NCBI RefSeq assembly: GCF_008831045.1
Contig: NZ_WAJS01000011.1
Span: 24,407-88,406 of the forward strand
Reading direction: 5' to 3'
Length of the DNA stretch: 64,000 nt
Origin: Adlercreutzia muris
GTDB taxonomy: Bacteria; Actinomycetota; Coriobacteriia; Coriobacteriales; Eggerthellaceae
The notes beneath the pieces were generated by a model. It searched no databases. It had not been told where the DNA came from and saw nothing but the letters and a program-made list of their open reading frames with translations. Positions 54,059-61,117 of this stretch are shown here, piece by piece. Both the position numbers and the translations under genes were made by a program. Each line of letters begins with the position of its first letter. The stretch's first letter is position 1.

Positions 54059-54127
54059 ATTTCGCTCGTTCTCTCTCCGCTTCGCCCGATGAGCCTTTCC
54101 CTTGCTCGCCTGGCGGTTATCTCGATG

Positions 54128-54150
54128 CCAAATTCCCTGATGAATTGGCA
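54128..54150 (-). other. Leader hairpin 2 upstream of the giant gene
   Basis: On the coding strand TGCCAATTC and GAATTTGGCA pair around a short loop, with one bulged T. It lies about 70 nt upstream of ATG 54058 and overlaps the alternative ATG at 54151. Confidence 0.5.
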
Positions 54151-54164
54151 TATTTTCTCTCTCT

Positions 54165-54216
54165 TGCAAACACTCGCTCCGCGTTTTGGGCGCAGGAGTG
54201 CCAAAGAGTGTTTGCA
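54165..54216 (-). other. Leader hairpin 1 upstream of the giant gene
   Basis: On the coding strand TGCAAACACTC pairs perfectly with GAGTGTTTGCA (11 bp). After an internal bulge of 7 nt, CTCC(T)GCG pairs with CGCGGAG around the loop CCCAAAA. It would sit at the very 5' end of a transcript from the promoter proposed at 54227. It has no long U-tract, so it is more likely a stability or regulatory structure than a simple terminator. Confidence 0.65.
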
Positions 54217-54226
54217 TCTATGGATT

Positions 54227-54254
54227 ATTATCTACAAATCGGCAACAAAGTAAA
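54227..54254 (-). promoter_or_regulatory. Candidate promoter of the giant gene
   Basis: On the minus strand TTTACT (54249-54254) and GATAAT (54227-54232) are 16 nt apart in AT-rich DNA. The predicted start near 54,220 gives a leader of about 160 nt that includes both hairpins. The hexamers are imperfect and other AT-rich choices exist nearby. Confidence 0.35.
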
Positions 54255-54407
54255 GCCAAAATATCTTCGATTTCCACCGTTATACTGGGCTTTTACTATT
54301 GACCGGCCGTTATTTTCGATGCACAAAATGAGCGCCCCTCCCCCATTTTGCCCCTTCGAAATCCACAAAATCTCGTCAATTCTCCTCAAAGTTTCTTATG
54401 CATCATA

Positions 54408-54612
54408 GTCATATAATGTCTATATTACTTTATAGTTACATTATATATTAATGATTTGTTGTATCAAATATTTGCAACGCACCAGGTAAACTGCTCTTTT
54501 TTCAAATTGTAATTAAATCACTATATGCTTATGTGATTATAATATTTGACTGCTCCAAAATTCTTTTATCCCATCATGACATAGTTTAATAATCATTATA
54601 TGACATAATGTC
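54408..54612. promoter_or_regulatory. Cluster of CATATAATG-type motifs, possible operator or centromere-like sites
   Basis: GTCATATAATGTC occurs at 54408-54420 on the plus strand. Its 11-bp core GTCATATAATG recurs in reverse at 54594-54604, directly joined to the palindrome GACAT-A-ATGTC (54602-54612). ACATTATAT lies at 54438-54446. The same core is found upstream of parA at 56420-56428. Ribbon-helix-helix partners of ParA commonly bind such repeats to autoregulate and to nucleate partition complexes, so the adjacent RHH protein is the natural candidate ligand (inference). Confidence 0.5.
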
Positions 54613-54637
54613 TTTAGGGACTGAGGCTTGCATCCCC

Positions 54638-54656
54638 CGAGAAAAAATTTTTCTCG
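54638..54656. other. Perfect A/T palindrome
   Basis: CGAGAAAAAATTTTTCTCG is a perfect inverted repeat with a one-base centre. It could be a weak bidirectional terminator or a binding site; nothing else supports either. Confidence 0.4.
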
Positions 54657-54794
54657 AATTCGCCTAAAAAGGAATCGGCTCCACGTTCCCTCCAAAACAC
54701 CATTGCCATCCCTTCCGTTGAATCCCATCTGTCGCCTTCCCCCATCCCCTCCTCATACGATCCCCGTCATCCCTTGCCCCAGTATCAGAGCATA

Positions 54795-54818
54795 AGAAAA
54801 GCGCCCCAAGGGGCGCTT
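54795..54818 (-). terminator. Rho-independent terminator of the par operon
   Basis: On the minus strand AAGCGCCCC-TT-GGGGCGCTT forms a perfect 9-bp stem and is followed by TTCTT. It lies about 100 nt downstream of the RHH gene stop and separates the par operon from the giant gene. Confidence 0.85.
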
Positions 54819-54914
54819 GGTTGTTGCTCGGCTCCAGAGGGGCCATCGCGGCTCCTGAAGCCACGAGCAGCGGCGCTGGCTGGGGGGCGCCGCCCTCACT
54901 TCGCGGGCCTGGGA

Positions 54915-55586
54915 TCACTTCATGAGCTTGCGGATAAGCTGCTCATAGGCCATCACGGCAGCCTGGAGCTCGGCCTTGTGGTTGTCCCAATACTTGTCGA
55001 GGGCCTGGCGCATCACCTCAGCGCGGGTGATCTTCATCACCTGGGCAAGCAAGTCAGCGTGCTCCCGCTGTTCGGCGGTCATGGGGACGAGCACCTGGGC
55101 GGTCATGCGCGCCGACGAGTCCGCAGGCTCTTCCACGGGCTCGGGGGCCTTCTTGCGCGGCTTGCGGGTTCGGGGGGTCTTGGGCTTCTCGGCGCTCTTC
55201 GACGACCCTCGGCGTCCCGCTCCCGCCGCTGGGGCGACATCTGCCAGGGCGGCGACGCCCCCGAATTGATCGGAGGCATCCAGGGCCACGATCGCGACCC
55301 CGCCATCGGCCCGGGACGACGAGGACGAAGCCTGCCCCGAAAGCGTCCTCTCCGAAACAGCCGGGGGCGCCTCCCCCGGCGAGCCGGCCGCACGGGGGGC
55401 CTCTTCTGCCAGCGAGACCACCTCGTAGGCCACCGAGGGGCTCGCCTCCACGGACACTGCGGCGGACGAGGCCGGCGCGGGGGCCTCTTGGGCTCCCCGA
55501 GCCTGATCGGCCTCCTGGGCGGCGCCGATGAAGGCGGCCGCGGCCCGGGCGGCGTCCATCTGGGCACGCAAGTCCTTCTTAGCCAT
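54915..55586 (-). CDS. Ribbon-helix-helix DNA-binding partner of ParA, 223 aa
   Basis: The C-terminal part (residues about 160-205) reads TAQVLVPMTAEQREHADLLA then KITRAEVMRQALDKYW, the strand-helix-helix pattern of RHH DNA-binding domains. The N-terminus MAKKDLRAQMDAARAAAAFI is basic and helical, like the ParA-stimulating N-termini of small partition proteins. Residues about 30-155 are Ala/Ser/Pro-rich and probably disordered, with a Lys/Arg/Pro patch near 130-148. The start overlaps the parA stop by 8 nt and has GGAG 9 nt upstream, so the pair is translationally coupled. Expected role: bind centromere/operator repeats, repress the operon and activate ParA. It is longer than typical ParG-like proteins because of the linker. 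Confidence 0.85.
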   Translation of the reverse strand: MAKKDLRAQMDAARAAAAFIGAAQEADQARGAQEAPAPASSAAVSVEASPSVAYEVVSLAEEAPRAAGSPGEAPPAVSERTLSGQASSSSSRADGGVAIVALDASDQFGGVAALADVAPAAGAGRRGSSKSAEKPKTPRTRKPRKKAPEPVEEPADSSARMTAQVLVPMTAEQREHADLLAQVMKITRAEVMRQALDKYWDNHKAELQAAVMAYEQLIRKLMK

Positions 55587-56340
55587 TGACTTCTCCCATG
55601 AGCTCGTCGATGAAGAATCGGTAATCGTAGGCCACCTTGGCCGATGGCGCGTAGTCGAACAGCGACTGCTTGACCGCCTGGGCCTCCTTGATGACCGTGG
55701 CCTCGCGAATCCAGGCCCTGAACACCTTGGTGTCCAGCTCGGCGGCCATGGCCTCCGCGTCCTCGTGGATGACCCGCGAGATGGAGGTGCGCGGATTGTA
55801 GCGCGTGAGCAGGATGCCGGCGATCTTCAGATCGGGGTTGGTGTACTCGCGGATGGCCTCGATGGTGGCCGCCAGATCGGTCACGCCGTCGAGGGAGTAG
55901 GCATCGGCCTGGGCCGGAATGACGACCCAGCTTGCCGCTGTGAGGGCGTTCACCGTGAGGGTGCCCAGAGCCGGGGGCGTATCCAGGATGGCGTAGTCGT
56001 AGTCGCCGGCCACGGCGGCCAGGGCCTTGCGGAGCCGGTAGTCCTTCCCGACGCTCGGCATGAGGTCGTCGGCCTTGCCGTTCAGGCGGCTGGCAGGCAC
56101 CACGGCGTAGCCGTCGATGACCTGGGCCGCTTCGGCGATAGTGGCCTGGCCCGTGAGCACCTCGAGGGAGGAGGGCACGCCGGCGCAGGCGGCCTTGAGC
56201 GTCGTCGAGAGGTTCATCTGCGGATCCAGGTCGACGTAGAGCACCCGGGCGCCGTCCTGAGTCAGCTTCGCCCCGATGGCCAAGTTGGTCGTGGTCTTCG
56301 CCACGCCGCCCTTCTGCGAGGCCGCAGCCAATGTAATCAT
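55579..56340 (-). CDS. parA: ParA/Soj-family partition ATPase, 253 aa
   Basis: A deviant Walker-type ATPase. It has the P-loop QKGGVAKTT at residues 9-17 (signature Lys10, catalytic Lys15), DLDPQ at 37-41 and the Walker B-like AILDTPP at 117-123. There is no N-terminal HTH, so this is the short (type Ib or Soj-like) class that relies on its partner for DNA specificity. The ATG at 56340 has AAGGAT upstream. It is the first gene of a two-gene operon with the RHH protein and ends at the terminator near 54.8 kb. Such pairs segregate plasmids or integrated elements, or position cargo on the nucleoid; no replication gene is in view, so plasmid origin cannot be claimed. The gene lies directly upstream of the giant gene on the same strand. 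Confidence 0.92.
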   Translation of the reverse strand: MITLAAASQKGGVAKTTTNLAIGAKLTQDGARVLYVDLDPQMNLSTTLKAACAGVPSSLEVLTGQATIAEAAQVIDGYAVVPASRLNGKADDLMPSVGKDYRLRKALAAVAGDYDYAILDTPPALGTLTVNALTAASWVVIPAQADAYSLDGVTDLAATIEAIREYTNPDLKIAGILLTRYNPRTSISRVIHEDAEAMAAELDTKVFRAWIREATVIKEAQAVKQSLFDYAPSAKVAYDYRFFIDELMGEVNG

Positions 56341-56407
56341 CCCGCTATCCTTCCCTGCTTCCCTTCCCGGGCACCGCGAGAGGGCCCAGTGCTCCTATGA
56401 TTGATAA

Positions 56408-56440
56408 AGCGTACTATAACATATAATGTTGTTAGGAATA
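56408..56440 (-). promoter_or_regulatory. parA promoter/operator region with the AACATATAATGTT dyad
   Basis: The 128-bp gap between mtnA and parA holds the dyad AACAT-ATA-ATGTT (56418-56430) inside TATAACATATAATGTT (56415-56430). On the parA strand TATAGT follows and could serve as -10. The location suits autorepression by the RHH protein. The 16-bp sequence recurs exactly at 27317-27332 in the giant gene. Confidence 0.55.
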
Positions 56441-56468
56441 TAGGGTGTAATGACCTAGGGATTTCGAT

Positions 56469-57665
56469 TTACATAACAAGCGCCGATGCCAGCGCGCTCG
56501 GCGCGAAGGCCCCCTCCTCCGTCACGATGGCGGCGATGAGCGAGGCCGGGGTCACATCAAAGGCCGGGTTGTAGAGGGCCACGCCCTCGGGCGGATGCGG
56601 ACACACCTCGGATCCGTCGCGCTCCTCAATGGGAATAGCGGCACCGTCGGCCGTGGCAACATCCACGGTGCTGACCGGCGCGGCCACGAAGAAGGGCACC
56701 CCGAAGTGATGGGCCAGAACCGCCACACCAAGGGTGCCGATCTTGTTCGCCACATCCCCGTTGGCCGCGATGCGGTCGGCCCCCACCACCACGGCGTCGA
56801 TGCGGCCGGCGGCCATGAGGCTCGCGGCCATGTTGTCGCAAAGAAGCGTCGCGGGAACCCCGGCCCGAGCCAGCTCCCACACCGTCAGGCGGGCCCCCTG
56901 GCCCACGGGCCGCGTCTCGTCGGCCCAGACGCGCTCCACGAGCCCCTCGGCAGCTGCGGCGTACACCACGCCGAGGGCCGTGCCGTAGAAGGCCGTGGCG
57001 AGGCTGCCAGCGTTGCAGTGGGTAAGGATGCGCAGCGGCCGTCCCAGAGCCCGGGCCCGCTCGCGCAACAGGGCCGCGCCCGCGGCTCCGATGCGCCGGT
57101 TGGCGGCCTCATCCTCAACGATGAGGCCTTCTACGAGCCCGTACAGAGCCTCGGACACCTCTTGGGCCGCCTGTCCCCCATCCAGGGCCCCAAAAGCCGT
57201 CTGAAGGGCCCTGCGCACGGCCCAGGACAGGTTCACCGCCGTGGGACGGGCCTCGGCTACCTCAGAGGCCACAGCCTCCAGAGCCCCCCGGAAACCCCAG
57301 CCATCCGCTGCGGCCCAGACGGAGGTTCCCCCAAAGGAGCGGAAATCCTCCGCGGGGCGGCCCGGGCCGACGCGCGGGGAAGAGGCCGCTGCGCCGCCCC
57401 CTCCCGCGATCGCCGCCGCGCCGACGCGCGAACCAGCGAGCTCGAAGGCCGCGAGCATGACCGCGGCCGCTCCCGCCACGCCTATGGCCGGGGCGCCGCG
57501 CACAGCGAGGGTCTTCACCGCATCCACCACGACCCGCCAGTCCGCCGTGCGAATCCACGTAAGCTCGCCGGGCAGGGCCCGCTGGTCGATCATCACGACC
57601 CGCGGCTTTCCCTCCTCCCGCTCGACGTAGATGGTCCGGGGCAGGTTATCGAGATGCAACGTCAT
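56469..57665 (-). CDS. mtnA: Methylthioribose-1-phosphate isomerase, 398 aa
   Basis: This enzyme converts 5-methylthioribose-1-phosphate to methylthioribulose-1-phosphate in the cytosolic methionine salvage pathway. Visible family motifs from ATG 57665 are RGAPAIGVAGA (56-66), RPTAVNLSWAV (140-150), THCNAGSLAT (215-224, catalytic Cys217), ADETRP (248-253), LLCDNMAASLM (274-284) and GADRIAANGDVANKIGT (295-311, catalytic Asp297). A Gly/Ala/Pro-rich insertion at about residues 80-130 makes it longer than the usual 340-370 residues. A TTG at 57701 would add 12 Lys-rich residues, but it would leave a leader of under 10 nt from the best promoter, so ATG 57665 is preferred. No other salvage gene is in the window. 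Confidence 0.93.
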   Translation of the reverse strand: MTLHLDNLPRTIYVEREEGKPRVVMIDQRALPGELTWIRTADWRVVVDAVKTLAVRGAPAIGVAGAAAVMLAAFELAGSRVGAAAIAGGGGAAASSPRVGPGRPAEDFRSFGGTSVWAAADGWGFRGALEAVASEVAEARPTAVNLSWAVRRALQTAFGALDGGQAAQEVSEALYGLVEGLIVEDEAANRRIGAAGAALLRERARALGRPLRILTHCNAGSLATAFYGTALGVVYAAAAEGLVERVWADETRPVGQGARLTVWELARAGVPATLLCDNMAASLMAAGRIDAVVVGADRIAANGDVANKIGTLGVAVLAHHFGVPFFVAAPVSTVDVATADGAAIPIEERDGSEVCPHPPEGVALYNPAFDVTPASLIAAIVTEEGAFAPSALASALVM

Positions 57666-57715
57666 CGCCGGCTCTTTCTTTTTCAACTTTTTGGCTGTCA
57701 AGCCTTTAATGGTAA

Positions 57716-57744
57716 TTTGTAATACGCTAGTTTGTATCTGTCAA
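57716..57744 (-). promoter_or_regulatory. mtnA promoter
   Basis: On the minus strand TTGACA (57739-57744) is followed after 17 nt by TACAAA (57716-57721). Predicted transcription start is near 57,709, giving a leader of about 44 nt to ATG 57665. I see no S-box (SAM riboswitch) pattern in this short leader. Confidence 0.65.
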
Positions 57745-57821
57745 CGGTGTAAGTCCCGAAACGTGCTGGCAGTGCCTTCTGATTCTATTGGCTCGTCCAA
57801 CAAGGCAGGAGGTGATGGCCT

Positions 57822-57992
57822 ATGGAGCTTACCTTGTTTATCCTGCAGTTGCCGACCGCTCTCACGGGATTGGCGACGGCAGCGGTGAAACTCTATACCC
57901 AGAGCACCGAGCAGAAACGGCAGGGGTTTGACAAAGAAGCCTCGGGTGAAGCAGCACCCGAGGCTCACAAACCCAACGGCACTGCCCGCTAA
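57822..57992 (+). CDS. Small protein with hydrophobic N-terminus, 56 aa, function unknown
   Basis: A perfect AGGAGG (57807-57812) lies 9 nt upstream of ATG 57822. The peptide begins MELTLFILQLPTALTGLA, continues TAAVKLYTQSTEQKR, and has a polar Glu/Ala/Pro-rich tail ending at TAA 57992. One short membrane-like helix plus a basic, polar tail resembles membrane-active peptides of type I toxins (Fst/Ldr-like) only in layout; I see no sequence proof. A strong hairpin lies inside its 3' end. It sits alone between the divergent mtnA promoter and the ppdK terminator. Because of its size it would be missed by most gene callers. Confidence 0.5.
   Translation: MELTLFILQLPTALTGLATAAVKLYTQSTEQKRQGFDKEASGEAAPEAHKPNGTAR
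57938..57965. other. 11-bp perfect inverted repeat in the 3' end of the small ORF
   Basis: AGCCTCGGGTG and CACCCGAGGCT flank a 6-nt loop. On the minus strand it is followed by TCTTTGTC, so it could be a second, weaker terminator behind ppdK. On the plus strand there is no T-tract. Confidence 0.6.
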
Positions 57993-58092
57993 CGGCCGGG
58001 CCTCCGTTGGCGGCCATTCTAGCAAGTTCCCCCGCCCTGCGCAAGAGCGGAAGGGCCGCATCGCCAACCGATGCCGTCAAGACCCCTCCCTG

Positions 58093-58132
58093 AAAAGAAA
58101 GGCGCGAGAGGGCCGAAGCCTTCCCGCGCCTT
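58093..58132 (-). terminator. ppdK terminator with UUCG tetraloop
   Basis: On the minus strand AAGGCGCGGGAAGGC pairs with GCCCTCTCGCGCCTT around TTCG (13 Watson-Crick pairs, one G-U pair, one mismatch) and is followed by TCTTTTC. It lies about 75 nt downstream of the ppdK stop. Confidence 0.9.
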
Positions 58133-58207
58133 GGGCGATGCGTAGTTGCACGCTACCGTTGCGAATACGGGCGCGAACGCCGCCGCGCCGCAACCGGCGA
58201 AAGCGCC

Positions 58208-60925
58208 CTAGCGCTGCTGGATGGCAGCCTGAGCGGCGGCCAGGCGGGCCACCGGCACGCGGTAGGGAGAGCAGCTCACGTAGTCCAGGCCGATACGGTT
58301 GAACGTGTGGATGGACTCCGGATCGCCGCCGTGCTCGCCGCAGACGCCGCACACGATGTCCGGGTTGCCCTCGTGGCCCAGCTCGACGCCCATCTCCACG
58401 AGCTTCGCCACACCGGGATCGATGGTGGCGAACGGGTTGTAGGGCAGCAGGTGCTCGGCCAGGTACTGCGGCACGAACTCGCCCTCCACGTCGTCGCGGC
58501 TGAAGCCGAAGGTGGTCTGGGTGAGGTCGTTGGTGCCGAAGGAGAAGAAGTCGGCCTCAGTGGCAATCTCGTTGGCGGTGACGGCTGCGCGCGGCAGCTC
58601 GATCATGGTGCCCACGGGGATGGACAGCTCCACGCCCTCGGCCTCGGCGACCTCGGCGATAGTGGCCTCGGCCACACCGCGCAGCTTCGCCAGCTCGGGC
58701 AGCACCGACACGAGCGGGATCATGATCTCCGGCTTCGGCGCGAAGCCTTCCTTCTGCAGACGGGCGCAGGCGGTGGCGATGGCGCGCACCTGCATCACGG
58801 GCAGGATGGGGTACACGATGCCCAGACGGCAGCCGCGCATGCCCAGCATGGGGTTCTGCTCGGCGAAGCCGTCGATCTTCTCCAAAAGCGCGCGCTTCTC
58901 GGCGATGACGTCGGCCGAGGCGCCGGACACCTCCAGCTTGGCGATCCCCACGTCCAGCTCGCGCGGGCTCTCCAGGAACTCGTGCAGCGGCGGGTCCAGC
59001 AGGCGTACGATGACCGGCAGGCCGTCCATGGCCTTGAACATGCCGTAGAAGTCGCCCACCTGGGCCTCGTAGAGATCAGCCACGGCCTTCTCGCGGATGA
59101 GCTCGTCGTCGTTCAGGATGAAGGTCTGGATGATCTGCTTGCGGTCGCCCAGGAACATGTGCTCGGTACGGCACAAACCGATGCCCTCGGCACCGAAGCC
59201 GCGGGACAGCTCGGCGTCCTCGGGATTGTCGGCGTTGGCGCGCACGCCCAGGGTGCGGAACTCGTCGGCCCACTCCAGAATGGTGTCCAAATCGCCGGTC
59301 AGCTCGGGCAGCACCAGATCCACCGCGCCCAGCACCACGATACCGGTGGTGCCGTCGATGGAGATCATGTCGCCCTCGCGGATGACGATGTCGGTGCCGG
59401 CGATGGCCGCTTCCTTCTTGGCCGCGTCGATCTTCAGGGCCTCCACGCCGCAGACGCATGGCGCGCCCATGCCGCGGGCGATAACGGCCGCGTGGGAGGT
59501 CTTCCCGCCATGGGAGGTGAGGATGCCCTCGGCGGCGATCATGCCGGCCAAATCGTCGGGGTTGGTCTCCCAGCGCACGAGCACGCACTTGCGGCCGGCC
59601 TCGGTGGCGGCCACGGCGTCGGCGGCGGAGAAGACGGCCTCGCCCACCGCGGCGCCCGGGGACGCGTTCAGGCCGCGGGCCACCACGTCGTAGGTGGCGT
59701 CCTTGTCGAACTGCGGGTGCAGCAGCTGGTCGAGCTGGTCGGGGGCCACGCGCATGACGGCCTCCTCCTTGGAGATGAGGCCCTCGCGCTCCATGGCGAT
59801 GGCGATGCCGAGGGCCGCCGCGGCGGTGCGCTTGCCGGCGCGGGTCTGGAGCATCCAGAGCTTGCCCTGCTCGATGGTGAACTCGATGTCGCACATATCG
59901 CGGAAGTGGTTCTCCAGCACGCCGAAGATCTCCTCCAGCTGCGCGCCGGCCTCTTCCAGGCCCTCCACTTCCTTCAGCTCGGCAATGGGGCTCGTGTTGC
60001 GGATGCCGGCCACCACGTCCTCGCCCTGGGCGTTCACCAGGTAGTCGCCGTAGAACTCCTTGGCGCCGTTGGCGGGATTGCGGGTGAAGGCCACGCCGGT
60101 GGCGCTGGTGTTGCCCTTGTTGCCGAACACCATGGACTGCACGTTCACGGCCGTGCCCAAATCGTCGGCGATCTTGTTGGTGGCGCGATAGAGCACCGCG
60201 CGGGGGTTGTTCCAGGAGCCGAACACGGCCTCGATGGCCAGCTGCAGCTGCACCATGGGATCCTGCGGGAACTGCACGGCGCCGTCGACCACCAGCGCCG
60301 GGTAGGCCTCGCCATCGACGTTGTCGGCGAAGATGGTCTTGAACTCGCCCACGAGTTCCTGCAGGTCATCGGCGGTCAGGTCGGTGTCGGAGGCGGCGCC
60401 GCGGTCGTTCTTCATGGCCACGATGGCGTTCTCGAACAGGTCGCCGTCCAGGCCCATGACCACGTTGGAGAACATCTGGATGAAGCGGCGGTAGGAGTCC
60501 CAGGCGAAGCGCGGGTTCTCGGTCTGCTTGATGAGGCCCTGGATGGAGGCGTCGTTCAGACCCAGGTTCAGCACGGTGTCCATCATGCCCGGCATGGAGA
60601 AGGGGGCGCCGGAGCGGACGGAGACGAGCAGCGGGTCCTCGGCGTCGCCGAGACGCTTGCCCATGCGCTCCTCGAGGTCGGCGCGGTACTCGGCGATGGT
60701 GTCGAGGGCGCCTTCGGGCCACACGTTGCCGGCGTTGGCGTACTCCATGCAGGTCTGGCAGGTGATGGTGAATCCCGGAGGCACCGGCAGGCCGATGTTG
60801 GCCATTTCGGCGAGGTTGGCGCCCTTGCCGCCGAGCACCCACTTCATGTCGGTGTTGCCCTCGGTCACGTTGTTCCCGTTGGCGTCCTTGCCGAAGGCGT
60901 AGACGCGCTTCACTGCTTCTGTCAC
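58208..60925 (-). CDS. ppdK: Pyruvate, phosphate dikinase, 905 aa
   Basis: Catalyses reversible pyruvate + ATP + Pi to PEP + AMP + PPi, usually acting in glycolysis or gluconeogenesis in anaerobes. The N-terminal ATP-grasp part has MKWVLGGKGANLAEM (27-41) and SVRSGAPFSMPGMMDT (102-117). The swivelling phosphohistidine domain has GGKTSHAAVIARG with catalytic His478. The C-terminal PEP/pyruvate domain shows GIGLCRTEHMF, MLGMRGCRLG, FFSFGTNDLTQTTFG and VCGVCGEHGGDPES (about 852-866, active-site Cys). The length fits the family. The start is GTG 60925 with AAGGAG 7 nt upstream; the frame continues upstream to 61228, but that extension is unlike PPDK. The terminator follows at 58.1 kb. No PPDK regulatory protein is adjacent. 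Confidence 0.97.
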   Translation of the reverse strand: MTEAVKRVYAFGKDANGNNVTEGNTDMKWVLGGKGANLAEMANIGLPVPPGFTITCQTCMEYANAGNVWPEGALDTIAEYRADLEERMGKRLGDAEDPLLVSVRSGAPFSMPGMMDTVLNLGLNDASIQGLIKQTENPRFAWDSYRRFIQMFSNVVMGLDGDLFENAIVAMKNDRGAASDTDLTADDLQELVGEFKTIFADNVDGEAYPALVVDGAVQFPQDPMVQLQLAIEAVFGSWNNPRAVLYRATNKIADDLGTAVNVQSMVFGNKGNTSATGVAFTRNPANGAKEFYGDYLVNAQGEDVVAGIRNTSPIAELKEVEGLEEAGAQLEEIFGVLENHFRDMCDIEFTIEQGKLWMLQTRAGKRTAAAALGIAIAMEREGLISKEEAVMRVAPDQLDQLLHPQFDKDATYDVVARGLNASPGAAVGEAVFSAADAVAATEAGRKCVLVRWETNPDDLAGMIAAEGILTSHGGKTSHAAVIARGMGAPCVCGVEALKIDAAKKEAAIAGTDIVIREGDMISIDGTTGIVVLGAVDLVLPELTGDLDTILEWADEFRTLGVRANADNPEDAELSRGFGAEGIGLCRTEHMFLGDRKQIIQTFILNDDELIREKAVADLYEAQVGDFYGMFKAMDGLPVIVRLLDPPLHEFLESPRELDVGIAKLEVSGASADVIAEKRALLEKIDGFAEQNPMLGMRGCRLGIVYPILPVMQVRAIATACARLQKEGFAPKPEIMIPLVSVLPELAKLRGVAEATIAEVAEAEGVELSIPVGTMIELPRAAVTANEIATEADFFSFGTNDLTQTTFGFSRDDVEGEFVPQYLAEHLLPYNPFATIDPGVAKLVEMGVELGHEGNPDIVCGVCGEHGGDPESIHTFNRIGLDYVSCSPYRVPVARLAAAQAAIQQR

Positions 60926-61111
60926 CTTACTTCTCCTTAAGCTGTGCACGCGTGCGTGCGGCTTACCTTTCCGCCCGAACCGGTGACAGGCCTCGCAGCA
61001 CCCGCGAAACGGCGCAACGCCACAGGCTGCCGCCCCATGGCGCCGCGAGCCGCCCGGGTGCCGGGGCGCTTGCCGCACCGACCCTGACGCGCTCATAAAT
61101 GAACTGCCCTG

Positions 61112-61117
61112 ATTATA
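61112..61117 (-). promoter_or_regulatory. Candidate -10 element of the ppdK promoter
   Basis: A perfect TATAAT on the minus strand lies in otherwise GC-rich DNA about 190 nt upstream of GTG 60925. No good -35 is seen at 16-18 nt, so an activator or a longer leader function is possible. Confidence 0.45.

Larger units (their letters stand above)
54061..54794. other. AT-rich intergenic control region between the giant gene and the par operon
   Basis: About 730 bp without a convincing gene. Base composition falls sharply compared with both flanks, especially 54,220-54,620. It holds two leader hairpins, a candidate promoter for the giant gene, CATATAATG-type motifs at 54,410 and 54,594, an A/T palindrome at 54,638 and, at its right end, the par operon terminator. 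Short ORFs on both strands here have no ribosome site or protein-like composition. Confidence 0.8.

Noticed and set aside
54059..54151. Upstream ATG at 54151 as start of the giant gene
   Set aside because: It would add 31 Arg/Lys/His-rich residues using codons (AGA, CGA, GGA, ATT) unlike the gene, and it lies in hairpin 2. It is kept only as an alternative because GAGAGAG lies about 5 nt upstream.
54774..55589. 271-codon plus-strand ORF
   Set aside because: Antisense to the RHH gene, starts inside the terminator, and its translation has no family features.
57666..57701. TTG 57701 as mtnA start
   Set aside because: It adds a Lys-rich stub with no ribosome site and leaves almost no leader from the TTGACA/TACAAA promoter.
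57720..57800. SAM riboswitch upstream of mtnA
   Set aside because: No S-box core or terminator/anti-terminator arrangement is visible, and the predicted leader is only about 44 nt.
57814..57930. Overlapping peptide starting MAYGAYLVYP
   Set aside because: Its ATG is only 1 nt from AGGAGG, which is too close; ATG 57822 has correct spacing.
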